Assembly: GCA_003344405.1 (NCBI GenBank)
Contig: NOWV01000059.1
Coordinates: 62,001 to 126,000, forward strand
Direction: 5' to 3'
Source: Trichoplax sp. H2
Taxonomy: Eukaryota; Placozoa; Uniplacotomia; Trichoplacea
DNA: 64,000 nucleotides
Positions 51,483 through 64,000 of this stretch are shown here, piece after piece; the stretch's first letter is position 1; each line of letters starts with the position of its first letter. A model generated the notes under the pieces. That model made no database searches, was not told the origin of the DNA, and worked only from the letters and a program-made list of their open reading frames with translations. Position numbers and translations under genes: made by a program.

Positions 51483-53817
51483 TTTGTAAAATGCCTAGCC
51501 GGCTCGCAAAATGCCCAGTCAGTTCTCAAACTGCAAAGATATCAAAGCATGTAAACCTGTGAAACCATCTTTCTTTATAAATTAGAGAAACTATCTTTAT
51601 TCATGCAGAAATATTTCTAAAAAAAACAGAGAATCTATATTTCTTTGATGATTATAATAACAGTAATAATAGACTGATTCTAAAGTACAGTACAGTGTTT
51701 ATACGTCAGAGTTTGAAGTTATGTTATTCCCGTTTTTCTACATCTAAAAACGATATAAACACAGTACGGTGTAAACAGTAGCACCTGAACTAAAACTGTA
51801 TACAGTACCGTTTTGAGCTGCAGTATGAAATGTAAAATGCGTCCACTTTCGATAGCTTTCGATGGATACTGCACGGTAGCTTTGGTTAAAGTTATACAGC
51901 AGATACAGTCTGTCAGTGTAATACTGTTCTATAGGACATGATTTACACGTGGGAAAAATTCTTCCCCGATGACTCTGCCTAGTACGATGGCAATTACAGT
52001 ATGAGGTCCCTCATTTTTCTTAGGAGTCCCTGACAGTATCATACCATATAAACTATTTTTTATTATTAACTGTAATTAGGTACGTTCATAACTTAAGCGC
52101 AATAAATAGATTGATTCGATAACACGTCACTAAACAATAATTGTAATTTAAATTAAAATCAGTCACTTTTAAGTTTCAAAAATGACATTATGAATGAACC
52201 CCAGTTTTTAGTAAACTACAAGTATCATCATTAATTGTATAATATTGAACTAATTACGATCTGTTTCCGGTGCAATCTTAGCTGCACAGATGCAAAATTA
52301 GGTCAAAAATTCTTATGTGGTACAGTATTACGCAGACTAGCCTTAACGTACGAAAAAATTAGCTACGATAAAAACAATTAAAATCAAATTTTACAAGTAT
52401 CAATGATAGCATGCTACTCAGCATGTTTTATTTATTACCACTAGAAAATGTAACATGTACATATATGGAGAGATATATAATATATTATTATAATAGTAAT
52501 CTTGACAGTAAACGTATATATCCTACATACGTGTATAAATACGCCATACATCATGTATACAGTAACATTAAATATATTTACATCAAGTAAAAGAATTAAA
52601 ACAAAACAAACGAAATACTATTTCAATTTTAATCAAACAATACAAATAATTTAAATTAAGTTACGAAAGAATCTCATATACCAATTTATACATACGAATG
52701 GAGTAAATACTTATCACATAATAAACGAATGATTTCACTTGTTCTGAATAAAAGAATTTTTAGATACTTAAGACTTAAGCTCCAATTTAACTGGATCAAT
52801 CACTATCTACGAAATACGTAGCAATGATAAACTCATTAACCTTTCATTAACTTTAAATTGATACAGTTGGCATGATAAAGTATGCAGCATAAAGCTATCG
52901 AAGTCGCATCTTACGCAATTTTAAATATTTTCCGGAATCGTCGCTAACGTAGACCACGGATTCAAATATCTAGTACATGCAAGTGCGCACAACATTTACA
53001 AGTTTTCATTATTTAAATTTCGTCTTAAAAAAAAACAAATTATTCCATCACAAGTAGTAGAAATGTAAGAAACTTGAACTAAAGCAGTTCAATTCCTATA
53101 TGAAAATAATAGCAAACTGTCGACTGGTTACTGCTGATTCCAACACATGAAGAAATTAATATCCATAATATTAAATTTAATTTAAATCTCCTAAACGTAA
53201 TGCTGCGCTCAATAGAGTCCAACTGCTTTACTCAATACTGCTAAACAAGACTGAGTCGTAGCTTTCAGATTTCAACTAAAATCAAATCATAAAATTAAAG
53301 GATTATGCTTAATTGTAAGTAGCAATTGTTTTCAATACTACTTATATGTTAAATTTATGTGGATATCATATAGTTACAATTATAGTGGCGGACACAAACT
53401 GTTAGACAAATATGATTATTTAGAATTTACTGTCTATTACAATTATTAATCATAAATTTCAAAAGCTTTTCATTATGTTGTATTTCTTAGTTATTTCTAT
53501 CGAGCATTACTTCAAGTAAATAGCGCCAATTCACCGTAATCTGATGGATGTCATAAAAATAGACTGTAATTAAATGTATCAATTATACAGCAGTATCAGT
53601 AAGTGGACGATAACTCAAATTTTCGTAAATGCAGATGCAGATGCAATTTAAACGATGTGATCTTGATTCAGATCTCCCAAACTCTACATTCACGTTACAA
53701 GTTATCCGAAGAGTCGTATAAATTAAGTGACATTTTGTAGCACTTTCCATAGTTACCAACTTCAGCAACTTTAGATCTTTATTTAGTGTGATACTTTAGA
53801 ATTTTAAACAATTGCCT
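51483..53817. other. Intergenic spacer with no supported gene
   Basis: AT-rich sequence between the arrays upstream of the TUT gene and the 3' end of the next minus-strand gene. Scattered single copies of the ACAGT motif occur. The open frame at 53583-53768 has no recognisable domain and no splice connection to the neighbouring gene. Confidence 0.5.
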
Positions 53818-55145
53818 TTAGTGATCGTGATATCGCTCTTTCCGAGATCTTCCTCGAGCTTCACCGCATTTCAGGTAACATTAAAGCAGGATCAGATTAT
53901 TCATACAAACACTACTTAATTACTGTATTGATCAATAGTTTCAGACTTACTGGCATAATTCCCTGCTAATCGTTCGTTGGAATTCTTCATGGTTACTCGC
54001 TGTGAAGGACTTTTCCCAATACTAGTATGATCTACGACATCCTCACTACTCGTACTTAATTGATCATCATCTACGTAACAAAAAACACAATTACTACAAG
54101 TTATTACCAATTTTACTTTTAGAGACTATGATTCCACAAAGCTAATTACGAGTAGTGTCTTAAACACTGCAAGCAAGCTAGGAAATATTCCTCACCATTA
54201 TTTGTCGTAGGGTCTAAATCTTCATCACTAATATCGTCGTAAAGTAACTTTTTTACGAAATACGAAAGAGTGCATTAAAAAAAATTGCATCACTTCATTT
54301 AGATACCGTAAATCATCGGGAAGAAATGAGTTAAATACCTTACTACGCTTATCTTGCTTCGATGAACAACTAGCATTTGTATCGGTAACACCGTCTGTAT
54401 CGTCATCACTTACATCACTAAATATATCGTTATTAGAAAAGGAAGGTCCACTAGGTTCTCGACGCTATAATCAAGAAAGTTAATACTCCGTTATTGCATA
54501 TTACTTCTATTACGTAAACACACAGGACTAAATGACGAACAGTCTATATTATAACTGACATTCTTGACTGGGTCACTTTCTTTCATAGACATTGATCTAT
54601 GGCAAAATTGAATAATTATCAAGGTACAACTTGATCAGATATAACAGTATTTGAATCAAGTGCATTATCATAGGGTATATGACGAAATTATATGCTGACC
54701 TGTCGTAGCTAACACTACTTCTAGAAGTGGTGATATCACTGCTACTTTGTAACTTTGCCATATTTTCACTATTATCTTCATCTGAAATATCTTCTTGGCC
54801 GTCAACGTATACTTTATTTTGCTGGTTCACCAAGTCATTGTTAAACTGTCGTTTATCATTTATACGATGTAAGGTCGTATCGGAAGATTTACTATTTGAA
54901 ACTGTCACCTTAAAGTTTGCATCTTCACTGCAATTGTTAAACTCTATTTCCAAACCTTCTCCAGTCTGCTAACAAGCACATCGCAATGTTAAAGCTATAT
55001 AACCGAAATCTTTAAACAGTAAATATCATAGCTATCATACCTCATAGAACGGTGCAACATTATCAGAACCTTGATTGATGCATAAAGCGCAGTAAAATAA
55101 AGTATTGGGATTAAAATTCGTATCAATTTTTGGCACAGACGACAT
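53818..55145 (-). CDS. Unrecognised acidic Ser/Asp-rich protein, 248 aa
   Basis: I do not recognise this gene. Seven exons from the 5' end: 55041-55145, 54700-54965, 54560-54596, 54339-54464, 54196-54247, 53951-54070, 53818-53858; total 747 nt with phases that close, which supports a real gene. The start is MSSVPKIDTNFNPNTLFY, followed by a CALC pair. The rest is low in hydrophobics and rich in Ser, Asp, Glu and Asn, with repeated acidic blocks (QEDISDEDNSE, SDVSDDDTDGV, DDISDEDLDP) that look like casein kinase 2 substrates. It ends in a short basic RS-like tail, RGRSRKERYHDH. A nuclear, intrinsically disordered protein is my inference. The 5' and 3' terminal exons rest on splice sites alone. 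It lies only 275 bp downstream of the CCCH gene on the same strand, so it could also be a detached second part of that protein. Confidence 0.6.
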
Positions 55146-55419
55146 GTTATAAGTATAAATTGATATGAAATGGGAATGAACTAACAGCAAATAGAAACTT
55201 AACTAAATCCGTAAGTATACTATCAACTTTGTAGGGGTGACATTATTTAAGTAGGTAAGTACAGTAGCAGTTATATATAAAATTAAGTAATAAATTATTT
55301 CGATTGTAATTTTACAGTATATAAACAACTGTTATTATGAGTTTACGATACCATAGAAATACATGTGACATTGTCACTGTAACATGAAAGTATAAACAAG
55401 GCTTACAGTAATTGCTTTA

Positions 55420-58272
55420 CTATTTTGTATAGTAAGCAACAACAGTTAAGGACTTCAAAAATTTTCTAACGCGTGTGCAAATACCTTCGTCGGACAAATT
55501 TTCACTTAGGTCATCAAATTTATCAACATCTTGAATCTCGCTCAGTTCCTTAAGCTCATTATTAATTTCTTCTCGTCTTTTCAAAAGTCTTCTTTCGTCT
55601 TCTTTATCATAGTAATCACTATCACTTTCTCTCCTAATTCTCTTATTTTGCCTGGATGACGAATCTTGACTATTACTCCTTCTATATTCTGAATGCGTTT
55701 GCCTTGAATTACTTGATTCTTTTGACGTCCAAACATGCCTATCTGCATCAAATTTATCTATAGCATTTTAAAATTTTAAAAACTTTAACGCGAATCGACC
55801 AGAAGCTACACCAACAGAAACGGTCCACTATGCAACCGTTATCGCTAGATATATACTGAACAATATTACTCTGCCTTATAGCACACAGAAGAAATAAGAT
55901 CATGTTCTCCTCGTACAAACTACAGTAATCTTTAAGACCAAATGAAAATTATATTTATAGAATTATTTTAGAGGCTACTACGGTATGAATTAGGGCAATA
56001 TATGACCGAAGTAATGTTGATACCTTTCGATGAATCATCCCTATTTAAAATCAAAAGATACAGAATTATCTTCATAAATTCATGAAACATTACTGTATTA
56101 TCAAGCAATTATATTAAATACATGTCAATAGCGATCTCTGCTTTACTACTAGTATAACGGCTATGAAGCAATTGCTATGCTATTTTGTTATATTGAGCCA
56201 TCTGCATACAAATACCTGATAGAGATCAATTTACTTTATTTTGGTATGCAAATAAATATACCAAAAATACTGTACGTGTACATTAAAATTAAAATAAAAT
56301 TGTATTACCTGACTTCATTCCTCTGATGGTTTTGTTTAAATTTTCCACGATGCATTTTGTCATGCAGAAATGGACAATTATGTCTTAAGTTACAGTGTCC
56401 AAGTTTAACCCAGTATCGACAGTGGCCCTATCAAAGAGAAATAAGACTTTCCTTATCTATTCGTAACGCTCAACATAGATAGAAATGATAAGTGCATGAT
56501 TTCAAAGTAACCCTACAGTCCACTCATGACAGTGTAAAAGTAGGAATCATAACTGTGAATATTACAACGTATTCCTGAAATGGCATAGTTTAAAACGTGC
56601 GTTTATGATGCACAATTTGAAGCTTCATTATGGCCGGATGTACGTAATAATAAATATTAGTGGAGCAGACCCTATTTACAGCAAGTCATGTATCTTCTAT
56701 ACTATATGACACGCGTACTCGTATCTCCACTAGAGTATGCTAGGACAATATGCTGTGTTTACTTCACAAGCATATACACCTACTGTATTTCGTACCATAT
56801 TTACATGAAGGCCAACTAAAAGTATACAGATACTACAGAAAGTACGTTTCGGTTATAAATTGAATGTAATAATAAGCATCCAGAATGCAGCGCTATTGCT
56901 TATATTTGGGTACATTCAGAATCTCTGCAGCAATCACTTACAGTATAACAGAGACATAATGAGAGTTATAGTAGTATTGTAAAAGAAGAGCGTCTGCTGC
57001 AGCCTTGCACACTCATTAATTAGCAAGTTGGAATTTATTTTAACAAATTATTATCCAACAAAACAGAGATAACGGCTAATTATTTGCTCGTTAACAGTAA
57101 TCGTGATATTACAAGATATTGTAATACGTACAACTACTACACAGTATATCAGATAGGGTTATGAATCTACAGAATAGGCTGACGCATGATACTTTAGATT
57201 GTACATTTTTAAAAAGTTAAAATCAGGATTGCCTCTGTATTACTGTACTTATTATATAGCAATGCCTTCACAGTTAATTCGATAGAATGTGTTATGAATT
57301 TCTATACTAATAGACAGTCGATGTTATAACTTTGCTCCATCTGAATGTATCACTTTGGTGTCATAAACATATTCTCTGTGCTACTGTAATTATTAACAGG
57401 TACTATGATAAATTGTACTAGACTTAAATTATAATTATAAAACACGTATTCATGTAGCCAGTGATTAGTGACAACTGTACTGTAAGGTACATTAGTCAAC
57501 GCAAGATTGGGTGGTCCCTAATTATATGATTGTGGTAAGATAAATGTAAAGTTTTTATCATTGCCACCCATAACCTGGTGTATAGGGTAGCCTGTAAAGT
57601 AACCAATATTTCGCTTTATGACGTAGAATACAACAGTAGATTGATGCTCTGATGGTGACATGATTAGCCAGATTGCATTTTCACATGATATTACGAAAGT
57701 AATGATAGAACGTTAACGATCCCATTTACTGGCTACTTTCAGCCATTACGGCTGGAATTTAAAGATTATTATACGGTATGTAAGTACGTATGAAAATAAA
57801 GCTGAAATTCTAATAATTATATATTTACAAACTATCGTCAAGAAACGCACATAAAGTAAGTTAAAAAATAATATCCCTATATAATATAATTCATTAATAA
57901 ATGGAAACAAATTGTTTCGATATTTTTCAGTGTATAATCTCATCTCAGGAACAAGACATATCGTTTATAAATCTAAGGTATATCAAGCACCTACAGGCAC
58001 CACCTTTTAGTGCCAAATTGTTCGATAACTTTATCATTTTGGTAAACATCAATAGAAATACAGTTTGTACGGATGAAATGAAGATATCGAAGTTTGCCAG
58101 TTGAATGTAGCAAAAGACTGTTACAGCACTATGTGGTTATATATACTGTACGTACTTCTAAATTTTTGTATGTTCCTAGGCGTAGAAAGACACTTTTTCT
58201 TTGAGGTTCACTATAATTTTCCTTAGGTTCGCTATGATTAATTGTCACTTTTCGCCCTGAAAGCTTCGACAT
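55420..58272 (-). CDS. ZC3H13-like CCCH zinc-finger protein, 184 aa
   Basis: In animals ZC3H13 (fly Flacc) belongs to the m6A methyltransferase accessory complex. Exons from the 5' end: 58156-58272, 56309-56427, 55420-55738; 555 nt, frame closed. The N-terminus MSKLSGRKVTI followed by RKSVFLRLG resembles the start of ZC3H13, and exon 2 encodes one CX8CX5CX3H finger (CRYWVKLGHC, then CPFLH). Exon 3 is Ser/Arg/Asp-rich (RRESDSDYYDKEDERR) and ends in a charged helical stretch (LKRREEINNELKELSE), similar in kind to the segment after the finger in ZC3H13. It is far shorter than vertebrate ZC3H13 (over 1,600 aa). The last exon is read to the first stop; an alternative donor at 55484 would remove the last 20 or so residues and join an unseen exon. 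Other CCCH families remain possible. Confidence 0.6.
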
Positions 58273-58379
58273 TTTTGTCTATTGATCGAATCTTATGGCG
58301 ATGTCGTCCTGGAGCTCTCAAATATATTCTCTACCTTTGCCACTTCAATACACATACGCACACCGACAGTAGTCCTGTA

Positions 58380-59220
58380 CCCAACTCTACTGTACGCTGT
58401 ACAGTATGACTTTCTAGGCGAGTGAAGTCATGCTCGTCATACTTTGCGTGTATCTAAAATATGCAGTACAGTATGGTATGTGTCGTAATTTACGATACAT
58501 ACTGATGACTCCCCCCCATCCATGCTGCTCATCGTGTTATCGGTGTTCAGTCGCTATATAAAGTCACTGGGGACTTCGTAGTCAATACAGTACAGTACAG
58601 TACGGTACGCTAGGAAGACTTCTACGCTCATACTGTACTGTACTGTATAATTAGTGTATGATTATTAGTCCCTCGCTCATTGGATAAAAGAGGATTATAG
58701 AGGTGTTTATTCTGACCATTACAACTTAATAATAATTATTATGATGGAATAATGATGATCACAGGACTGTATTTCCATCTTATTTCTTGCTATAAACTAC
58801 GCGATACATATTCTTCCTTCATTCCAATCCTTAGCAATCTGAAATCGAAATACCATTATACTGTACTGTACAGTACTGTATAGTACTAAAAATACAGCTC
58901 TATGTTGCTCCTAAACTGAAATTGCATTCGGTAGAGTTTAGCGCTGCTGTCAAGATTTGATTTGTAGATCACAATAGAAAGGTCTCAATGAATAAAACGT
59001 CATTAATAAATCTGTACTCAAGTCAACCTAATGAATTATAATATACTGTACTCTACAAGTAGTTTACAAAGTTATCCATGTTCTGTAAAATGCAGATTCT
59101 ATTCTGTGCAGTGTTGAGCATTCCTTCATCTTTCTACGCATGTGTTACCTCGAGAGAGAAGTAAAAGCCGCAATATCACGTGATACCATATTGTACTGTA
59201 CAGTGTACAGTACAGTGCTT
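58380..59220. repeat. Scattered ACAGT/ACTGT clusters upstream of the ZC3H13-like gene
   Basis: Clusters at about 58389-58408, 58464-58476, 58585-58608, 58635-58650, 58858-58882 and 59192-59216. The nearest begins about 115 bp before the start codon. Confidence 0.8.
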
Positions 59221-60075
59221 TGAGTTTCATCTTTAAATACGAGGACGTCCAGTACGTGAATTATAAAAGTTGCAATATGAGTGCCTTAATAATACCAACA
59301 TAGTAGACTATTTTACTTCTTAATACTACCGTACTTCCATTACTACTGTAATTAGCTGAAACTACTACACAACACAAAGCGGATAATTTCCTCTTTGATG
59401 ATGGCTTTATTAGCTAAATAGGTGAAGTGTATCTTATAAACAGCGTGTCTCATTCTACCTATGCAATCTTGTTTGTCTTTAGTAAACTCCATATCGTGTG
59501 AGCTTACGTATTATAATTGACGAGGGACTTCATTTATTCGATAACGTCTTCAAATGCTGAAAACGTTGATTCCGATGGATAATTCATTTTGCAAATAAAA
59601 GTTAGAGAAAATTACTTCAGCACCCTCGCAAAGAATTGTTTCAAATTCCAAAGTAACCTTTAGATTATAAATCTATATTTATTAATTATTATTATACACG
59701 ATTTTGTCGATCATAATTATAGTTTGTCAGGTAAAGTACTAGATAAATTGAAGAATCTTCAAATTTCAAGTATAACGCACAATACAACTATCAGGACGTA
59801 TATAACCCACATTGATGCAATACCTTTAATCATAAGCTGCAGCATTGAATGCCTTTTTATTAGATGGTGCAATGAAAACTTATTCCTAAGCTTTAATCAA
59901 AAATGTAGACGCTGATTTTTGCAAATGCTTTTTTCAATTGAAATAATAGCTAACTTTTATACAATTCAGAAAATTAATAAAATTTTTTATAGCTGTTTTT
60001 ATAGCGTAACATTCGTCCTTAATCTAACTAATAAAAAGTAACATTATAGGATACTTGAATATCGCGTATTCAAAT
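59221..60075. other. Spacer between the ZC3H13-like upstream region and TRMT13 3' end
   Basis: No supported exon. The open frame at 59724-59915 on the plus strand has no family motif. Confidence 0.5.
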
Positions 60076-63000
60076 TCATGTATCCACATCTTCATTACAT
60101 GTTGCTATTAAACAAATATTTTCTGGAGTTACGTTGTTATCAACAAATTCTATCAACCTCGTGTTATACCCATGATTTCGCATATAAGCACTTCTACCTA
60201 CATTTAAGAGTTGTTTACATAATTGACCAATTTCTTCTCTCTTTTGTCGAAAATCCTGATTAAGCCTGGTAAAAAAATGTTGCAAAATTTGATCATCGAG
60301 ATTTCGGAACAATTAATGCATTAAGTACTGCAAAATCAAGACAAAGCTATAGTAAGAACATTTAGAACTAGTCCTAATGAGTACCTTGACTGAAACACAG
60401 CTGAACCCAAGTTTGATTCATTAGCACAAGAATCGCTGCCAATTTCTTTACTGTGCATAACTGAGGTGCTAGTTTCCGCAGATACGCCTTCAGACTGGCC
60501 CTTATGAAAACTACATGTCGCCCAACTCGATAAGCTACATATTACATTAAAATCTTCTTCATCAAATCCTAATTCTAGAAAATATTCCCTATTAACGTAG
60601 CTTTTCCAATCACATCGATGATGGCAACACAGAGCAAGAATCGCTCCACGAACGCTATTACGTGTTCTATGTAAAAATTGAAGGCTGCGAAATCAGTTTT
60701 AATTCACGTAAATTGTACCTTTTATTTTCGAACTTTTTACCTGCATTTACTATTTTGACTCTGAGTGTTCATCAGACACCGCAGACTTACATCTGTAATA
60801 AAGTTAACGGTTCAAATCATCGGATAGCAATAATATTTATTGTACTATTATAGATATTTCGATAGATTTCTAACTTAAGTGACTGAACGAATACAGTATC
60901 GTCAGCATATGACGTAAAAATTTTTAATCTGAGCTACTGCAATATATATTTATATCAATTTACCTGTAGCTGCTCCACATAAATGTTTACCAATGCCGAT
61001 AACATCCCAATCGGCTTTAAACGAATATTTCGCTGATTATAAACGTATAGATTGTTATTAGTGCACTAAACTTTCGATTACCAATTCGGATAAACAATTT
61101 CTTTTAAGATATCTAAAATCAATGCTTTAGTAGCTTACATAGCTAACCCTCGAAAAGTTTCTTAAATTACTATACCTAAATTGAAATGTTCAATGTCCAT
61201 TTTAACACGTTCGAATTTAGGTCCCATTTTATTGCTGGTGTGCATGCAGTCAAGCTGATTGCAAAGAAAATATTTTACAAGTAGGTGCACATTACTTCGG
61301 TTAAAGTTTTGTCAGCAGAAACTGTTATGAAATCAGATAACTATCGTGATTGCACATGTGTAAGCTAACCTTCCGTCGGTTGTTTGCTCTGTCTATTAAT
61401 ACAAATTCGACCTTGTTATTATATTCGGATAACGCTCGAGCTACCCAGTGTGACAGTTTCCCTAAAACATGACAAAACATCGACTATAGATCAGTTCCGA
61501 TGATACTTTCATAAATGCTTCAACTTTTAGGAAATACCATTAAAAGGAAACTTCTTTATTTTGAAATCATTATTAAATTACAAATTATATTATTTAGCAA
61601 AAGTAAATTATTCCTCATCTGGTACAGTACCTCTTCCAGCACCGAATTCTATGTAGCAAGCCTGGGATCTTAGCAATCCAAATTTCTCCATATTACCAAT
61701 TATGGATGCCTGCTGCAGGTAATGTTTTATTGCGTTAGTAGCGTCAGGGTTACCATCTATTTCTTCTTTCAGTGAATGATGTTGTAAAATACTTCTTTCG
61801 CTCGAAAGAGATTGATCTAATTGAGAGTGAAATAATATCAACTTTACTCTGTTCAAAGGCCAACTAAAGGTTAATAACGAGAATAATCTTAGCATAAATC
61901 TAATTCATAACGCTAACATATTACCCTTTGAAAGTTTATACAGCTTATTTATAATATGAAGCACTTTCTCTTCTGGGATGTCAGATAATGGTCTCTGTTT
62001 AAGAAGAGTTAATTATTTAATTTATTGAGATTACCGATCGAATATATAGCATAAAATAATATCCCTTTTAAGGCATCACTTAGGCAAAGTACATAGAATA
62101 AGTATGCAAAAATATACTATCGAAAATAGGAATGCTTCCAATTTCAGTACTCAATCTCTTCGAGAATTCTAGATCGAATGATGGCTATACATCGCTCACC
62201 TTTGATATAGATTGGCTAATATGTCCGGAATTGACTTCCTTTTCGTAGTAGTCCTATAGTAATATGCAACATGTAGACGAATAACCGCGAAGTACTGAAT
62301 TTATGTGGCAAGCGTTATCAGTATAAAGGTATAATTGTATAATATGCTCCATGCAAGTATTAAAATTTAATTTAATTTATTACAATAACCGTACATTTCT
62401 GCGAAGCATCGCGGGCGTGACATTATACCAGTAAGCATAATAAATCTTGAAGTTATTCATACGTATGTGTTATAATGCACTAGTAACGTCTAATTAGACG
62501 TATAATTACCGATAGGGTGGTATGTCTAGCATTGCAAAGTTTCAAGTGCTTCTCCAGTTTATCTTCGTATACAGTACTATGGACATAACAAGTAAGTTAA
62601 CAATCAGCATAGCAAGTCGTACAAGTAGCATTCATAACACTGTAATTACTACGGTATTTGCAAACTAGAGAACATCGACGTCATACTGTAATATTAACGG
62701 ACAGTGAATTTTGGCATATGATGTCACACTGTAGTCAATATACGAGTACTATATAATATTTGTCTACTTAGAGGTACATTTAGGGAGTTATGTAACATAC
62801 TGTATAATAAAAACGAAATCAAAAGAGAAGAGATAAAAGGTTTACAGCCATGATTAAGATAATGTAAGAAGTTAAGAGTAAAGAGGTAACTCCTATAGCA
62901 GAGAGGTAGCAAATGTTGCTATTGCTTTCAATTCAATGATTAATTAAGCAAAGTAATTTCAGTTTAATTTTCACTTACTGTTTGGAATCTAGTGGACATG

Positions 63001-63416
63001 GTATTCTCTTTCTCTCTTGCTTATTTATATTACCGAGTTCGTTATAGGCCTAATTCAAGGTAAGAAAAAGAAATATTTAATTAGACAACTAATTAAGAAT
63101 TTAAGATGTAAGTTCTAATTCACACTGGTGAATGATTCTATAGTATGTTAATTAATTACGTTCAATACAGGCTCAAGCAATATTGATGTAACATAATCAA
63201 AAATTAGCTTTTCCATTGCAGTTAGACACCAAATAAACATAGTCTACTCGTATATTAAGCTATTAAGCTATGAACTGTTAACTGTACCTCAGATGCATAC
63301 AGCATGTGTTCACCACATAAGCGATCACCAACTTTAGGTATCATTCGGCAAAATCTCTTCTTTCGAGGTAAATAATACTCACAATGAGGTCGAGAATTGT
63401 TACTGTTGTCGGCCAT
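60076..63416 (-). CDS. TRMT13: tRNA:m4X 2'-O-methyltransferase TRMT13, 442 aa
   Basis: Methylates the 2'-O of nucleotide 4 in the acceptor stem of certain tRNAs. Twelve exons from the 5' end: 63288-63416, 62979-63049, 62510-62576, 62200-62253, 61925-61994, 61631-61816, 61370-61461, 61176-61254, 60964-61032, 60741-60792, 60385-60654, 60076-60265; 1,329 nt, frame closed. I chose the ATG at 63416 (MADNSNNS); the upstream extension of the frame lacks an ATG. The N-terminal TRM13-type zinc finger (CEYYLP, KKRFC, LCGEH) is followed by RIPCPLDSKHTVYEDKLEKH, the second finger region. The SAM-binding part reads LQQASIIGNMEKFG, FGAGRGKLSHWVARAL, VLIDRANNRRK, GKHLCGAATD and LALCCHHRCDW, with SSWATC near the end and EEIGQLCKQLL in the last exon. 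These are the diagnostic TRM13 motifs in correct order. The length is close to human (481 aa). Confidence 0.95.
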
Positions 63417-64000
63417 ATCTCTATACTTGGGGTGCAAGAGTTGATTCGTGAAATTTAAGTATTGATAATACGGACTTTACGGATTTATTCAAATTTACTT
63501 TTGATAATATATAATTTACTACTTGTTTTCTGCATATAACTGTTTTATTCATACAGTACTAAGAAGACTTGATCCAAATTAATTTCGTAGAAGATAAATA
63601 TCGAATATCATTCTTTAATGAAAGTAGTGTCAAATTCGTGTTAATCAACACCTACACCTGAGCTCGAGATAACTTTATTGAGGCTTTACTAAGTTTCGAT
63701 AGTAATTCTAATTCTAATTATTAATTCTAATTAATTAATATACTTTATTATCACACATTCACACACACAACGCTCATACACACTTGTACTGTACTACTAT
63801 GCACTATACAGTACGCTGTAGCAGTCACGCGTACAGTAATATACTGTACAGTATTAGCAATTTTTAGCCAATCAAATTGCCAGTTTGACACGATAAAGGT
63901 CTAGTCAATGGATGTCCACTGTCAGTCTCTCTGTCTCAGTTCCTACGGCTTTTAGTCCCTCCACTCCTAGGCTAGCTAGACCCTGTCAAAGGTTCGGTTC
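63417..64000. other. Upstream region of TRMT13
   Basis: AT-rich sequence with a short TAATTC-type tandem tract (63703-63735), then an ACAGT/ACTGT cluster. No exon is recognisable before the window ends. Confidence 0.5.
63784..63856. repeat. ACAGT/ACTGT cluster upstream of TRMT13
   Basis: Several pentamer copies in both orientations (about 63785-63796, 63807-63815, 63831-63853), some 370 bp before the TRMT13 start codon. It is less dense than the arrays upstream of PPWD1 and the TUT gene. Confidence 0.7.

Noticed and set aside
53583-53768. Candidate last exon of the acidic gene or ZC3H13-like C-terminus
   Set aside because: The acidic gene closes properly at 53818 with an RS-like tail; the frame at 53583 has no matching acceptor phase and no ZC3H13 features.

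Overview
The window is AT-rich eukaryotic DNA carrying intron-containing animal genes. The gene set (receptor tyrosine phosphatase with FN3 ectodomain, giant apolipoprotein B/apolipophorin-type lipid transfer protein, TUT4/7-type uridylyltransferase, ZC3H13-like protein) points to a metazoan. The short introns, low GC and compact spacing suggest an early-branching animal, most likely a placozoan (Trichoplax/Hoilungia type). That assignment is inference; nothing here proves the species. All gene models below were joined by hand from GT..AG sites and checked for reading-frame continuity. For the five models with both ends in the window that could be fully joined or nearly so, the exon lengths sum to a multiple of three.

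Layout. 1-8873 (+): 3' part of a receptor-type protein tyrosine phosphatase (FN3 domains, Ser/Thr linker, one membrane segment, tandem phosphatase domains D1 and D2); the 5' end lies outside the window. 8874-17050: 8.2 kb with no gene I can support. 17112-34835 (+): a 4,831-residue large lipid transfer protein with signal peptide, vitellogenin-type N-terminal module, a PSW beta-repeat zone, a very long Met/Lys-rich helical zone, a VWD domain and a VWA-like tail; 75% of it is encoded by one 10.86-kb exon. 34884-36835: intergenic space between convergent genes.

From 36836 onwards all genes are on the minus strand and most concern RNA: PPWD1 (spliceosomal cyclophilin with WD repeats, 19 exons), a TUT4/7-type terminal uridylyltransferase (30 exons), an unrecognised acidic protein (7 exons), a short ZC3H13-like CCCH zinc-finger protein (3 exons) and TRMT13 (tRNA 2'-O-methyltransferase, 12 exons).

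The spaces just upstream of PPWD1, the TUT gene, the ZC3H13-like gene and TRMT13 contain dense arrays of ACAGT/ACTGT pentamers in alternating orientation, which create many palindromes. These arrays are absent upstream of the giant lipoprotein gene and the phosphatase gene region. No rRNA, tRNA, CRISPR array or recognisable autonomous transposon was found; two foldback elements and one 176-bp tandem duplication were.
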